Shown piece by piece: positions 9,956 to 17,733 of a DNA stretch of 64,000 bases (position 1 is its first letter; every line of letters starts with the position of its first letter). Origin of the DNA: Clostridia bacterium. Its GTDB lineage: Bacteria > Bacillota > Clostridia > Saccharofermentanales > Saccharofermentanaceae. Below the pieces are notes generated by a model. That model was not told the DNA's origin. It made no database searches and saw only the letters and a program-made list of their open reading frames with translations. The stretch lies in contig JAKSRE010000005.1 in NCBI GenBank assembly GCA_024403775.1, positions 32,828 through 96,827 of the forward strand, in the 5' to 3' direction. A program made the translations under genes and the position numbers.

Positions 9956-10844
9956 AGACTGCAATTCTTATTTTAAGGAATGCTATGGCAGTAAGACATA
10001 TAAAGTGGGAATAAGTCTTAAGGTTACTTGTCCAAACAGAGATGGAAAATGTGGTACTGGTGGCTGTAAATTCTGTTCCAGTGGTGGTTCTGGAGAATTT
10101 AGTGAGAGTTCTGAGTTAAGTGTTACTGAGCAGATTGATTCTGGAATTAGTAAGCTTTCACGTAAAACTAAGAGTGATTCAGGATATATCGCTTATTTTC
10201 AGAGTTTTACTAATACGTACTGTGAGCCTGATATGTTAAGAAAGGCTATTTGGGAGGCTATGAAGCATCCTAAGGTAGTTGCCATATCAATTGCTACAAG
10301 ACCTGACTGTCTTCCAGAAGAGATACTAAAAGTTTTGTCTGATTTTATTATTGAATTTGGAACAGGAAGAATTGCACCAGTTTTATATGTTGAACTTGGA
10401 CTTCAAACAATAGATGATGATGTAGCAAGAGAGTTTAACAGGGGATATTCTACAAAAGTATATGACGAGGCAGTAAGCAAACTTAAGGGAATCGGTGCCA
10501 ATATAATTACTCATATTATTCTTGGTCTTCCAGGTGAGAGTAGGGATATGATGATGGAGACCGTAAGATATGTTAAGGATAAAGGAACAGACGGCGTTAA
10601 GTTTACCTGTCTTTATATTCTTCGTGATACTGAATATGAGAAGCTTTGGAATAATGGTGAGATTAAGGTTTTAGATATAGATGAATATTTTAATCTGGTT
10701 AGTGAAGCCATAAATATACTGGGGGATAAGATAGTAATTCACAGATTTACTGGTGACGGACCTAAAAGTATCCTTCTTGCACCAGAATGGACTAGTAACA
10801 AAAGAGCAGTGATAAATTATATAAACAGAAGATTCTTTAATTGA
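9945..10844 (+). CDS. TIGR01212-family radical SAM protein (YhcC-like)
   Basis: A 299-residue radical SAM enzyme. The cluster-binding region CPNRDGKCGTGGCKFCS shows the cysteine spacing of the YhcC/TIGR01212 group rather than classic CxxxCxxC. The family hallmarks QSFTNTY, SIATRPDCLP, VELGLQTIDD and HIILGLPGE all occur in order. The ATG at 9945 follows GAGGAG inside the end of dinB, so the two genes overlap and are probably translationally coupled. The family is related to Elp3-type and coproporphyrinogen oxidase-like enzymes. The substrate is unknown. Confidence 0.87.
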   Translation: MRIKDCNSYFKECYGSKTYKVGISLKVTCPNRDGKCGTGGCKFCSSGGSGEFSESSELSVTEQIDSGISKLSRKTKSDSGYIAYFQSFTNTYCEPDMLRKAIWEAMKHPKVVAISIATRPDCLPEEILKVLSDFIIEFGTGRIAPVLYVELGLQTIDDDVAREFNRGYSTKVYDEAVSKLKGIGANIITHIILGLPGESRDMMMETVRYVKDKGTDGVKFTCLYILRDTEYEKLWNNGEIKVLDIDEYFNLVSEAINILGDKIVIHRFTGDGPKSILLAPEWTSNKRAVINYINRRFFN

Positions 10845-10865
10845 GTTTTTTTAAGAGGTATTAGT

Positions 10866-11225
10866 ATGAAAGCATATATAACTGACTTTATGAATGAGAC
10901 AGTAAAATTTATAGACACAAGTCTCGATAGTCTTAATGAAGAAGGTAAGAAAGCTTACCTTGAAGAATATACTACCAAGCTTACATTTTTTATGCATGAG
11001 AGACTTATTCATCTTATAGTTACTGTTTTGTTTGCAGTAATGGAGATAATATCAATCACTGCTATGAGCATATATACTAATCTGGTATCAATAGTATTAA
11101 GTGTAATGTTTATGATTTTACTTATACCTTATGTTATGCATTATTATTTTCTCGAAAATAGTGTACAAGAAATGTATAAGATTCGAGATCGAATCCTAAG
11201 CAAAATGGAAAGTATCAAAAGCTGA
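10866..11225 (+). CDS. Hypothetical two-TM protein
   Basis: A 119-residue protein with a charged N-terminal half predicted helical (MNETVKFIDTSLDSLNEEGK), two hydrophobic helices (about residues 48-66 and 70-92), and a charged C-terminal tail. An AGGTA site precedes the ATG. It follows the radical SAM gene by 21 bases and is convergent with cysK, with five bases between the stops. No family recognised. Confidence 0.55.
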   Translation: MKAYITDFMNETVKFIDTSLDSLNEEGKKAYLEEYTTKLTFFMHERLIHLIVTVLFAVMEIISITAMSIYTNLVSIVLSVMFMILLIPYVMHYYFLENSVQEMYKIRDRILSKMESIKS

Positions 11226-11230
11226 GATTA

Positions 11231-12160
11231 TTAATCTTCAAAAAGTTCAGTACTAAAGTATCTCTCGCCAGTATCAGGAAGAATTGTTACTACAGTCTTA
11301 CCTTTACCTAATTTTTGAGCGAGCTTAATAGCGGCAGTAACATTTGTACCACTAGAGATTCCGCAGAGAATACCTTCTTCACGGATTAATCGTTTTGTTG
11401 TATTGATTGCTTCCTCATCAGTAACAATCACAATATCATCATAAATATTTGTATCAAGATTTTCTGGAATTAAGCCATCGCCAATTCCCATCTGAAGGTG
11501 AGTGCCGATGCTTCCACCAGAAAGAATAGCTGCATGCTGTGGCTCTGCAACCCAGATTTTGATATCAGGATTTTTATCTTTAAGAGCATTACCAATTCCG
11601 CTTATTGTTCCGCCTGTTCCAAATCCAGCACAAAAACCATCGATTGGACCATTTACATCATTTAAAATCTCAATAGCTGTATGATTTTTGTGAACCTGTG
11701 GGTTAGCAGGGTTAGCAAACTGCTGAGGAACCCATACTCTGTTGTCTTCTTCCTGCATTCTGAGAGCAGTCTGAAGGCACTCATCGATACATTTTCCGAT
11801 ATCTCCGTCATCATGGATTAATACAAGCTCAGCACCATAAGCTTTGATGAGTTTTCGTCTCTCATAGCTAACGGAATCTGGCATAATAATTCTTACTTTA
11901 TAACCACGAACAGCGCCAACAAGTGACAAACCAATACCCTGATTACCAGAAGTTGGCTCTACAATAATAGTATCAGGTTTAATGATGCCAGCCTTCTCAG
12001 CTTCAATAATCATGTTGTATGCGGTACGTGTTTTAATTGAACCACCGATATTGATACCTTCATACTTTACGAGAATGTCTGCACATCCTTCAGGTACAAT
12101 ATGTGATAACTTAATCAGGGGAGTATTTCCCATTGCTTCAAGTACGTTATTGTAAATCAA
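11231..12160 (-). CDS. cysK: Cysteine synthase (O-acetylserine sulfhydrylase)
   Basis: A 309-residue PLP enzyme that makes cysteine from O-acetylserine and sulfide. The PLP lysine is Lys43 in GGSIKTRTAYNM, a variant of the usual SVKDR. The substrate loop EPTSGNQGIGLS and phosphate-binding GTGGTISGIG are intact, and GISSGTN lies near the C-terminus. The start is TTG 12160: GGAGG lies six bases upstream and translation gives MIYNNVLEAMGNTPLIKL, exactly the family N-terminus. The longer ATG at 12181 would place the ribosome binding site inside the gene. Its partner cysE lies about 20 kb away. Confidence 0.92.
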   Translation of the reverse strand: MIYNNVLEAMGNTPLIKLSHIVPEGCADILVKYEGINIGGSIKTRTAYNMIIEAEKAGIIKPDTIIVEPTSGNQGIGLSLVGAVRGYKVRIIMPDSVSYERRKLIKAYGAELVLIHDDGDIGKCIDECLQTALRMQEEDNRVWVPQQFANPANPQVHKNHTAIEILNDVNGPIDGFCAGFGTGGTISGIGNALKDKNPDIKIWVAEPQHAAILSGGSIGTHLQMGIGDGLIPENLDTNIYDDIVIVTDEEAINTTKRLIREEGILCGISSGTNVTAAIKLAQKLGKGKTVVTILPDTGERYFSTELFED

Positions 12161-12241
12161 AATCGGCCTCCAAAATATCATCCAAAAATTGCTCAGCTAT
12201 TATAACCTTTTTATGAGGTCAAAAGCAATTACACAAGATTT

Positions 12242-13441
12242 TTATTTAGTCATTTTATAATAATTATTGAACTGGCACTTAATGTTGCCATTATATACTT
12301 TAGTTCTCTTGTCAGCTTTGTAGCCAGTCTGTACCTCAAAACTGTCATCAGGAGTAATAACGCTTAAGCGAATGCCTTTCTTACAGTGACCGTATTTATC
12401 AAGATAAACTCTTGCAATACCCTTATAGATTGCAAATGCTTCCTCTTCTGTGAGAAGTCTGCCACCATAAGGTGGATTAGTAATTATAAGCTGTCTGTCA
12501 AAGCCAGTCTTCTCAAGGAGAAATTCTGGAGTTCTTGTTTTGAAATCAGCCTGTTCAAATCTGATGAATTTATCAACACCAGCATTGCGGGCATTTTTAC
12601 GTGCGTTATCGATTGCTTTACCGTCAATATCTGATCCCCAGTAGAAGCAGTCATCCATTTCAGACAAGTCTTCAAGTTCTAATGCCTCTTCATGAGCTTT
12701 TTTGTAAGCATCAGTTCCAATATAAGGAAGTGACTCGTATGCGAAGTGTCTCATTTTACCAGGAGCAACATTAAGAGCCATCATGGCAGCTTCGATAAGA
12801 ATTGTGCCAGAACCACAAAGTGGATCAACGAGTGCTTCATAACCAAATGGCTTATAGTGCGCAAGTGAAATGAAGGCACTTGCGAGTGTCTCTTTGATAG
12901 GTGCTTCATGAGTAAGTGGTCTGTAGCCACGCTTATGAAGACCATCTCCAGAAGTATCAATCATCATTCTTACGATATCATCAACAATACCGAACTGAAT
13001 TCTAACGACACCTTCATCCTTATCTTCGTAGATAGTGTCATTTATACCAAGTTTTCTACTAATTCTGAGTGAATCAACAATAGCTTTCTTACAAAGACTC
13101 TGGCAGGCAGGAATTCCAAAAAGTTTGGATTTGCGTGAAAAACCATTAACAATAAAAACATAATCTCGAGGAATAAAATCGTTCCAGTTTATACTTTTTG
13201 TTCCATCAAAGAACTCTTCAAAAGTCTCTGCTTTAAATGAACCAGCTTCAATAAATACGCGTTCACCACGTCGAACCCACATATTAACACGGGCAACATG
13301 TATAGCATAATCAGTATCACTAACCTTAAGTGTAACAACGCCATCGGTTACAGTAATGTTTTCTTTATCATAACCGATACTGACCAGATCTTCTCTTACT
13401 AAGCTTTCCAGACCGAACAAAGCAGTAATAATAATATTCAT
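12242..13441 (-). CDS. RlmL-type THUMP-domain 23S rRNA methyltransferase
   Basis: A 399-residue class I methyltransferase with an N-terminal THUMP region (residues 1 to about 160). The catalytic part has the SAM-binding DPLCGSGTILIEAAMMA and the N6-methyltransferase motif NPPYGGRL. This is the YpsC/RlmL-N architecture that modifies a 23S rRNA adenine/guanine site. ATG 13441 follows CGAGG; the ATG-rich upstream extension lacks a ribosome binding site. The gene precedes cysK on the same strand with an 81-base gap. Confidence 0.88.
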   Translation of the reverse strand: MNIIITALFGLESLVREDLVSIGYDKENITVTDGVVTLKVSDTDYAIHVARVNMWVRRGERVFIEAGSFKAETFEEFFDGTKSINWNDFIPRDYVFIVNGFSRKSKLFGIPACQSLCKKAIVDSLRISRKLGINDTIYEDKDEGVVRIQFGIVDDIVRMMIDTSGDGLHKRGYRPLTHEAPIKETLASAFISLAHYKPFGYEALVDPLCGSGTILIEAAMMALNVAPGKMRHFAYESLPYIGTDAYKKAHEEALELEDLSEMDDCFYWGSDIDGKAIDNARKNARNAGVDKFIRFEQADFKTRTPEFLLEKTGFDRQLIITNPPYGGRLLTEEEAFAIYKGIARVYLDKYGHCKKGIRLSVITPDDSFEVQTGYKADKRTKVYNGNIKCQFNNYYKMTK

Positions 13442-13472
13442 ATAAACCTCGAAATACTTATTTTGCATTAGC

Positions 13473-13481
13473 ATTATAACA
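13473..13481 (-). promoter_or_regulatory. Extended -10 promoter for the rRNA methyltransferase gene
   Basis: On the minus strand TGTTATAAT is an extended -10 element, 32 bases before the start ATG. The -35 region is poor, which is typical of extended -10 promoters. Confidence 0.5.
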
Positions 13482-13933
13482 GAAATATTCCTAAAGTGAT
13501 TTTTTTATGGAAAATCAGCGAAAAGTTGTTAAAAGTGATTTTACCTGTCCATGAGTGGTGGACAAACACCAAGTGAACAAACATGCCTTTTTATGAATAA
13601 GCCCACTATTAACGCTTGTAATAGTTCTGTAACATTTGTCAAGGTGTCCCAGTAAAAAAATGCGACATTTTCGACAATCCGATAAAATAAGGCTTTATAA
13701 GGCATCAAATGAGAAGAGTGCCTGTTTTAAGGTTATCTACAGACTTTTGAACGTTTTGAACATTTTTCTACACGTTATATGCGTCAAAAATAAATTTCTT
13801 TTGAGAAATAGCCTTAAAAATAAAATATCGTTGATATATATCAAGATGTTGGGCTTCGACAAATTGTTGTCGATAGCACCAGATAAAAATGTTACTAAAA
13901 AATTACAAAAAGTAAGAAAAATCGGATTTTCTT

Positions 13934-13942
13934 TGCTATAAT
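13934..13942 (+). promoter_or_regulatory. Extended -10 promoter of proA
   Basis: TGCTATAAT is an extended -10 element 30 bases upstream of the proA ATG. The -35 region has no good match, so an activator may be involved. Confidence 0.55.
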
Positions 13943-13971
13943 CCTATAAACATTTTATTTTTGAGGTGTAT

Positions 13972-15252
13972 ATGAGCGAGATAATAATTCATGCAGAATC
14001 AGCAAAGAAGGCTTCACGTATTCTTGCCTGTCTTGATTCTGATAAGAAAAACAGTGCACTTTTGTTAATCGCTACCAGATTACTTGAGAATAAGGAATCC
14101 ATTTTCGAGGCGAATAAAAAAGATTTACAGAAAGCAGAAGAAGATAATCTTCCAGATCCTGTAAAGAAGAGACTTAAGTTTGATGAGACAAAACTTGATG
14201 ATGTTGTTGGTGGAATAAAAAGTCTTATTGGACTTGAAGATCCTGTAAATAAGGTTTTGCTTCATACTGAACTTGCTGATGGACTTGAGTTATACAGAGT
14301 AACCTGTTCTATCGGTGTTCTTGGTATTATTTTTGAATCTAGACCAGATGCTCTGGTACAAATTGCGTCCCTCGCACTTAAGAGTGGTAATGGCGTTATT
14401 CTTAAGGGTGGTTCTGAGGCATCTAATACTAATACTATTCTTGCTTCTGTAATTTATGATGCTGGTATTGAAGCAGGACTTCCAGAAGGATGGCTTTATC
14501 TTATTAAGGCTCGTTCTGAGGTTACAGAGATGCTCTCTCTTAACCAGTATATTGATCTTATTATTCCACGTGGTTCTAATGAGTTTGTTCAGTATATTAT
14601 GAAGAATACAACTATAGCTGTTCTTGGTCATGCTGATGGTGTTTGCTCAACATATATCGATGATGAGGCAGATGAAGACTTAGCTATTAAGGTTGCTGTT
14701 GATGCAAAGACACAGTATGTTTCTGTATGTAATGCAACAGAGAAATTCCTTGTTAACAGAAATCTTGGTTTTGATTTTATTGACCGTCTTATAAATACTC
14801 TTAAAGAAAATCATGTAGAGATTTTTGGTGATGATGAGATTTGTGCTAGATATGGCTGTGAGAAGGCTCCTGAGTGGCATCATGAGTATCTTGATTATAA
14901 GGTAACTGTTAAGCTTGTTGATAATATGGAAGAGGCTGTTGACCACATCAATACTTATGGTTCAGGTCATACAGAGTCAATCATTACAAAGAATTTGGAG
15001 AAGGCAGAGAAGTTTATGGCTTCTGTAGACTCTGGTAATGTAATGCATAACTGTTCAACTAGATTTTCTGATGGCTTCAGATATGGTTTTGGAGCTGAAG
15101 TTGGTGTATCTACATCCAAGCTTCATGCAAGAGGTCCAGTAGGACTTGAAGGATTAGTTTCATATAAGTATAAAGTATATGGACATGGCGATATCGTTAA
15201 GGATTTTGCAGAGAAGAAGCGTCAGTTTACACATAAGAAGTTTGATATTTAA
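13972..15252 (+). CDS. proA: Gamma-glutamyl phosphate reductase
   Basis: A 426-residue aldehyde-dehydrogenase-fold enzyme of proline synthesis that reduces glutamyl-5-phosphate with NADPH. Family landmarks are GILGIIFESRPDALVQIASL, LKGGSEASNTN, IIPRGSNEFVQYIM and the catalytic cysteine region QYVSVCNATEKFLV. Also present is the C-terminal FGAEVGVSTSKLHARGPVGL. ATG 13972 has GAGG five bases upstream; the in-frame GTG at 13966 overlaps that site. No proB is adjacent. rpiB follows after 21 bases in the same transcript. Confidence 0.96.
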   Translation: MSEIIIHAESAKKASRILACLDSDKKNSALLLIATRLLENKESIFEANKKDLQKAEEDNLPDPVKKRLKFDETKLDDVVGGIKSLIGLEDPVNKVLLHTELADGLELYRVTCSIGVLGIIFESRPDALVQIASLALKSGNGVILKGGSEASNTNTILASVIYDAGIEAGLPEGWLYLIKARSEVTEMLSLNQYIDLIIPRGSNEFVQYIMKNTTIAVLGHADGVCSTYIDDEADEDLAIKVAVDAKTQYVSVCNATEKFLVNRNLGFDFIDRLINTLKENHVEIFGDDEICARYGCEKAPEWHHEYLDYKVTVKLVDNMEEAVDHINTYGSGHTESIITKNLEKAEKFMASVDSGNVMHNCSTRFSDGFRYGFGAEVGVSTSKLHARGPVGLEGLVSYKYKVYGHGDIVKDFAEKKRQFTHKKFDI

Positions 15253-15273
15253 TTTTAATTGGAGGATAAATTC

Positions 15274-15726
15274 ATGGTTATTGCAGTTAGTTCAGATCAC
15301 GCTGGATATGATTTAAAGCAGAAGGTTATCGCTCACCTTAAGAGTAAGGGTATTGAGGTAATTGAAGAAGGTGCTACAACAGGGGATAGTCCATTTTCTT
15401 ATGTAGAGGCAGGATGTGCTCTTGCTGAGGATGTTACTTCAGGTAAGGCAGATAAGGGTATTGCTATCTGCGGTACTGGTATTGGTATTTCTATCGTTGT
15501 AAATAAGTACAAGGGTATTCGTTGCGGACTTTGTAATAATGAATATACAGCTAGAATGGTTCGTCAGCATAATAATGGTAATGTTCTTGCTATGGGTGCA
15601 AGAGTAGTTGGTCAGGCTGTGGCTCTTGCTATGGTAGATGCGTTCCTTACAGAGGAATTTGCAGGTGAGAGACATGCTGAGCGTGTTAATGACATCATTA
15701 AGTTAGAGGATAAGTTTTATAAGTAA
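15274..15726 (+). CDS. rpiB: RpiB/LacAB-family sugar-phosphate isomerase
   Basis: A 150-residue protein of the ribose-5-phosphate isomerase B family. It has the N-terminal VIAVSSDHAGYDLK, the catalytic cysteine loop ICGTGIGISI and the GIRCGLCNNEYTARMVRQHN segment that binds the phosphate. The start ATG 15274 has GGAGG at ideal spacing. Galactose-6-phosphate isomerase subunits share this fold, but the single-gene context favours RpiB in the pentose phosphate pathway. A terminator follows. Confidence 0.9.
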   Translation: MVIAVSSDHAGYDLKQKVIAHLKSKGIEVIEEGATTGDSPFSYVEAGCALAEDVTSGKADKGIAICGTGIGISIVVNKYKGIRCGLCNNEYTARMVRQHNNGNVLAMGARVVGQAVALAMVDAFLTEEFAGERHAERVNDIIKLEDKFYK

Positions 15727-15759
15727 TCCATTATCCTGAATGATAATTTGATTTTTATG

Positions 15760-15798
15760 ATAGGTCATCTCTTTTTTTATAGAGGTGACCTATTTTTA
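15760..15798 (+). terminator. Intrinsic terminator after rpiB
   Basis: Stem ATAGGTCA/TGACCTAT extended by inner TCTCT/AGAGG pairing, with a T-rich loop, followed by TTTTT. Confidence 0.8.
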
Positions 15799-15901
15799 CA
15801 AATAAAAATCAATTGACTTTTTATATAAGGGGAAGAGGAAAAGATTTACTTCTTTAAGCAAATATAATCAAAATTGGTTTCGTCTTATTTTCTTTTTGGG
15901 G

Positions 15902-15907
15902 TATAAT
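15902..15907 (+). promoter_or_regulatory. Likely -10 element of the ATP synthase operon
   Basis: Perfect TATAAT 55 bases upstream of atpB in a 165-base gap after the rpiB terminator. TTGGTT (15875-15880) is a possible but over-spaced -35. Confidence 0.45.
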
Positions 15908-15962
15908 ATATTTTGTAATCTTTTTGATTAAATGAGATTTCATTTAAAGGAAGGCTATAGTT

Positions 15963-16799
15963 ATGTTTGGTTTATTATATGCAGCTGATTCTTGGATAAC
16001 TCAATTCTGTCGTAGCTTTTTAAGCCACATTGTTGAAGAATTGAAAGTCGGAGATATTGGTGAGAAAATAAACGAAGAGATAATGCAGATTCAGTATTTT
16101 TTCTCTGTAAAGGATTTTAAAATGGTTCTTACAGATTCAATTGTCGTTACATGGGTAGCATTATTTATCGTTTTGATTTTATGTTTATGGTGCGCGAGTG
16201 GTTCTGCTTTAAGACCTACTAAGCGTCAGACAGTAATGGAACTCGTTTTAGGACTTGTACTTAGTACCTGTAAGGGTTTTGGAATGAATGAGAAAGAAGC
16301 AAAGGCTGTATCTCCAATGATTATTTCAATGGGTTTTATGATTACCGCCTGTAACATGATTTCTTATGCAGAGCTTCCACCGCCAGCAAAAAATATTGCT
16401 TTCCCAGTTGCAATGGGTTTGTTTGCAATTATATACGTTATCGTAATGTCAGTTAAATTTGTTGGATTTAAAGGATTATGGGCTTCACTTACTGAACCAA
16501 TGAGTTTTATGCTTCCTTTCAAAATCCTTGATATGCTTATTAAGCCGGTATCACTGGCACTTCGACTTTTTGGTAATGTTTTTGGTGCCTTTGTATTTAT
16601 GAAGTTCCTTTACATTATCTTCCCAATTGGTATTACAGCTACTTTTGGTCTATGGTTTGACTTAGCTGATGGATTGCTTCAGGCTGTAGTTTTCACTTAT
16701 CTTACAATGTCTTATATTGGTGAGATCGTTGAGGTTGGTCATGAACTTCAGGAAGAGCACGAACATAGCGAACAAAAATCTGTTGAAGTAAGTGCTTAA
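15963..16799 (+). CDS. atpB: ATP synthase Fo subunit a
   Basis: A 278-residue polytopic protein forming the stator half-channel of Fo. The essential arginine is Arg201 in SLALRLFGNVFGAF. The C-terminal helix LADGLLQAVVFTYLTMSYIGE is also typical. The ATG follows AAGGAAGG. It is the first gene of the operon; no atpI lies upstream. The C-terminus is His/Glu-rich (ELQEEHEHSEQ). Confidence 0.95.
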   Translation: MFGLLYAADSWITQFCRSFLSHIVEELKVGDIGEKINEEIMQIQYFFSVKDFKMVLTDSIVVTWVALFIVLILCLWCASGSALRPTKRQTVMELVLGLVLSTCKGFGMNEKEAKAVSPMIISMGFMITACNMISYAELPPPAKNIAFPVAMGLFAIIYVIVMSVKFVGFKGLWASLTEPMSFMLPFKILDMLIKPVSLALRLFGNVFGAFVFMKFLYIIFPIGITATFGLWFDLADGLLQAVVFTYLTMSYIGEIVEVGHELQEEHEHSEQKSVEVSA

Positions 16800-16842
16800 T
16801 ACAGATGTTATTAAATAAAAAATAATTTTAAGGAGAATATTT

Positions 16843-17115
16843 ATGGATACATTAATGATTTACATGCCAATGATTTTGGAGATGAATGCAAGGGCAATGG
16901 CTAGCCTTGCTGCAGGTCTTGCTATTGGTTTGGGTGCACTTGGTGCTACTCTTGGTATGGGTATTGCAGCAGGTAAAGCTTTGGAAGCTGGTTCACGTCA
17001 GCCAGAGATTTTCAGTAAGATTCAGTCACTCCTTCTCATTTCTATCGTATTTATCGAGTCAATTGCTATTTATGCTCTCGTAGTAGCATTGCTCCTTATC
17101 TTTACAGTTAAGTAA
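16843..17115 (+). CDS. atpE: ATP synthase Fo subunit c
   Basis: A 90-residue hairpin of two TM helices joined by the polar loop SRQP. The ion-carrying carboxylate is Glu72 in VFIESIAIY. Helix 1 carries the glycine repeat (GLAIGLGALGATLGMGIAAGKAL). In sodium-type rings a glutamine lies at the position of Met39, and Val and Thr flank the Glu-Ser pair. Here Met, Phe and Ile are found, although the serine after Glu is kept. This argues for proton coupling. The N-terminus is about ten residues longer than usual. The ATG follows AAGGAG. Confidence 0.95.
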   Translation: MDTLMIYMPMILEMNARAMASLAAGLAIGLGALGATLGMGIAAGKALEAGSRQPEIFSKIQSLLLISIVFIESIAIYALVVALLLIFTVK

Positions 17116-17151
17116 GATATATCTTTCTATTAACGAAAAGGTGATTTTAAA

Positions 17152-17733
17152 ATGTTTAATTTATTGATTGCAAATGTTTTACTTCTCGAAGCAGAAGTTC
17201 AGGAAGAATCAACTTTATTTTCCGCTGATCAGGTTGGTGGTTATGCGTCAACTGCATTATTTACCATTATTAATCTGCTCATTTTCTTCATTGTATATAA
17301 GTTATTTGTACACAAAAAACTTATTGGTTTTATTGAGAAGCGTCAGGGAATAATCGCTGGAAGTCTTGATGAAGCTAAGAAGATTGAAGAAGAGGCAAAG
17401 ATTAACTTTGATAAGAGTAATCAGAGTATCGATGAGGCTCGTGTTACAGCTCAGCAGATTATTGATGATGCTAGATCCAGTTCAAACGAAGAGGCTGAAT
17501 TGGTAATTAAAAAGGCAAAAGAAGAAGCAAACGCAATACTTGAGCGAGCAGAAGTTGAAGCTAAGCGTATGAAGAAAGTTGCTTTGGAAGAAATGAAGGA
17601 TGAGATTTCAGATCTTGCTGTAATTATTTCTGAGAAAGTTATTGGTGATGTTGTATCTGCTGAGACTCTTAAGGAACTCAGCATGAAGCGTACAGCTGAA
17701 GTTCTGGAAGCAGAGGTGAAGAGCGTTGAATAA
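17152..17733 (+). CDS. atpF: ATP synthase Fo subunit b
   Basis: A 193-residue stator stalk protein with one N-terminal membrane helix (about 34-52, FTIINLLIFFIVYKLFV) followed by a long charged coiled coil. The C-terminal EISDLAVIISEKVIG is the part that normally contacts subunit delta. The N-terminus before the TM helix is longer than usual (about 30 residues). Its last eight bases overlap the start of the delta-alpha fusion gene. Confidence 0.93.
   Translation: MFNLLIANVLLLEAEVQEESTLFSADQVGGYASTALFTIINLLIFFIVYKLFVHKKLIGFIEKRQGIIAGSLDEAKKIEEEAKINFDKSNQSIDEARVTAQQIIDDARSSSNEEAELVIKKAKEEANAILERAEVEAKRMKKVALEEMKDEISDLAVIISEKVIGDVVSAETLKELSMKRTAEVLEAEVKSVE

Larger units (their letters stand above)
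13442..13971. promoter_or_regulatory. 530-base divergent regulatory region with TTCGACA (Spo0A-box-like) motifs
   Basis: The only gap above 300 bases. No convincing gene is seen. It holds the methyltransferase promoter at its left end and the proA promoter at its right end. Between them: a hairpin TGTCCA/TGGACA (13546-13564), TTCGACA at 13670-13676 with a second CGACA seven bases before it (13663-13667), and a perfect inverted repeat CGACAA-N4-TTGTCG (13857-13872) whose left half is again TTCGACA. TTCGACA is the reverse complement of the classical 0A box TGTCGAA. Confidence 0.5.

Noticed and set aside
13636..13941. Open frame of 101 codons in the gap before proA
   Set aside because: TTG start, no ribosome binding site, basic low-complexity product, and the frame covers the proA promoter and the TTCGACA sites.
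17168..17353. Alternative frame at the start of atpF
   Set aside because: It lies entirely inside the atpF coding sequence, which has a clear family match.
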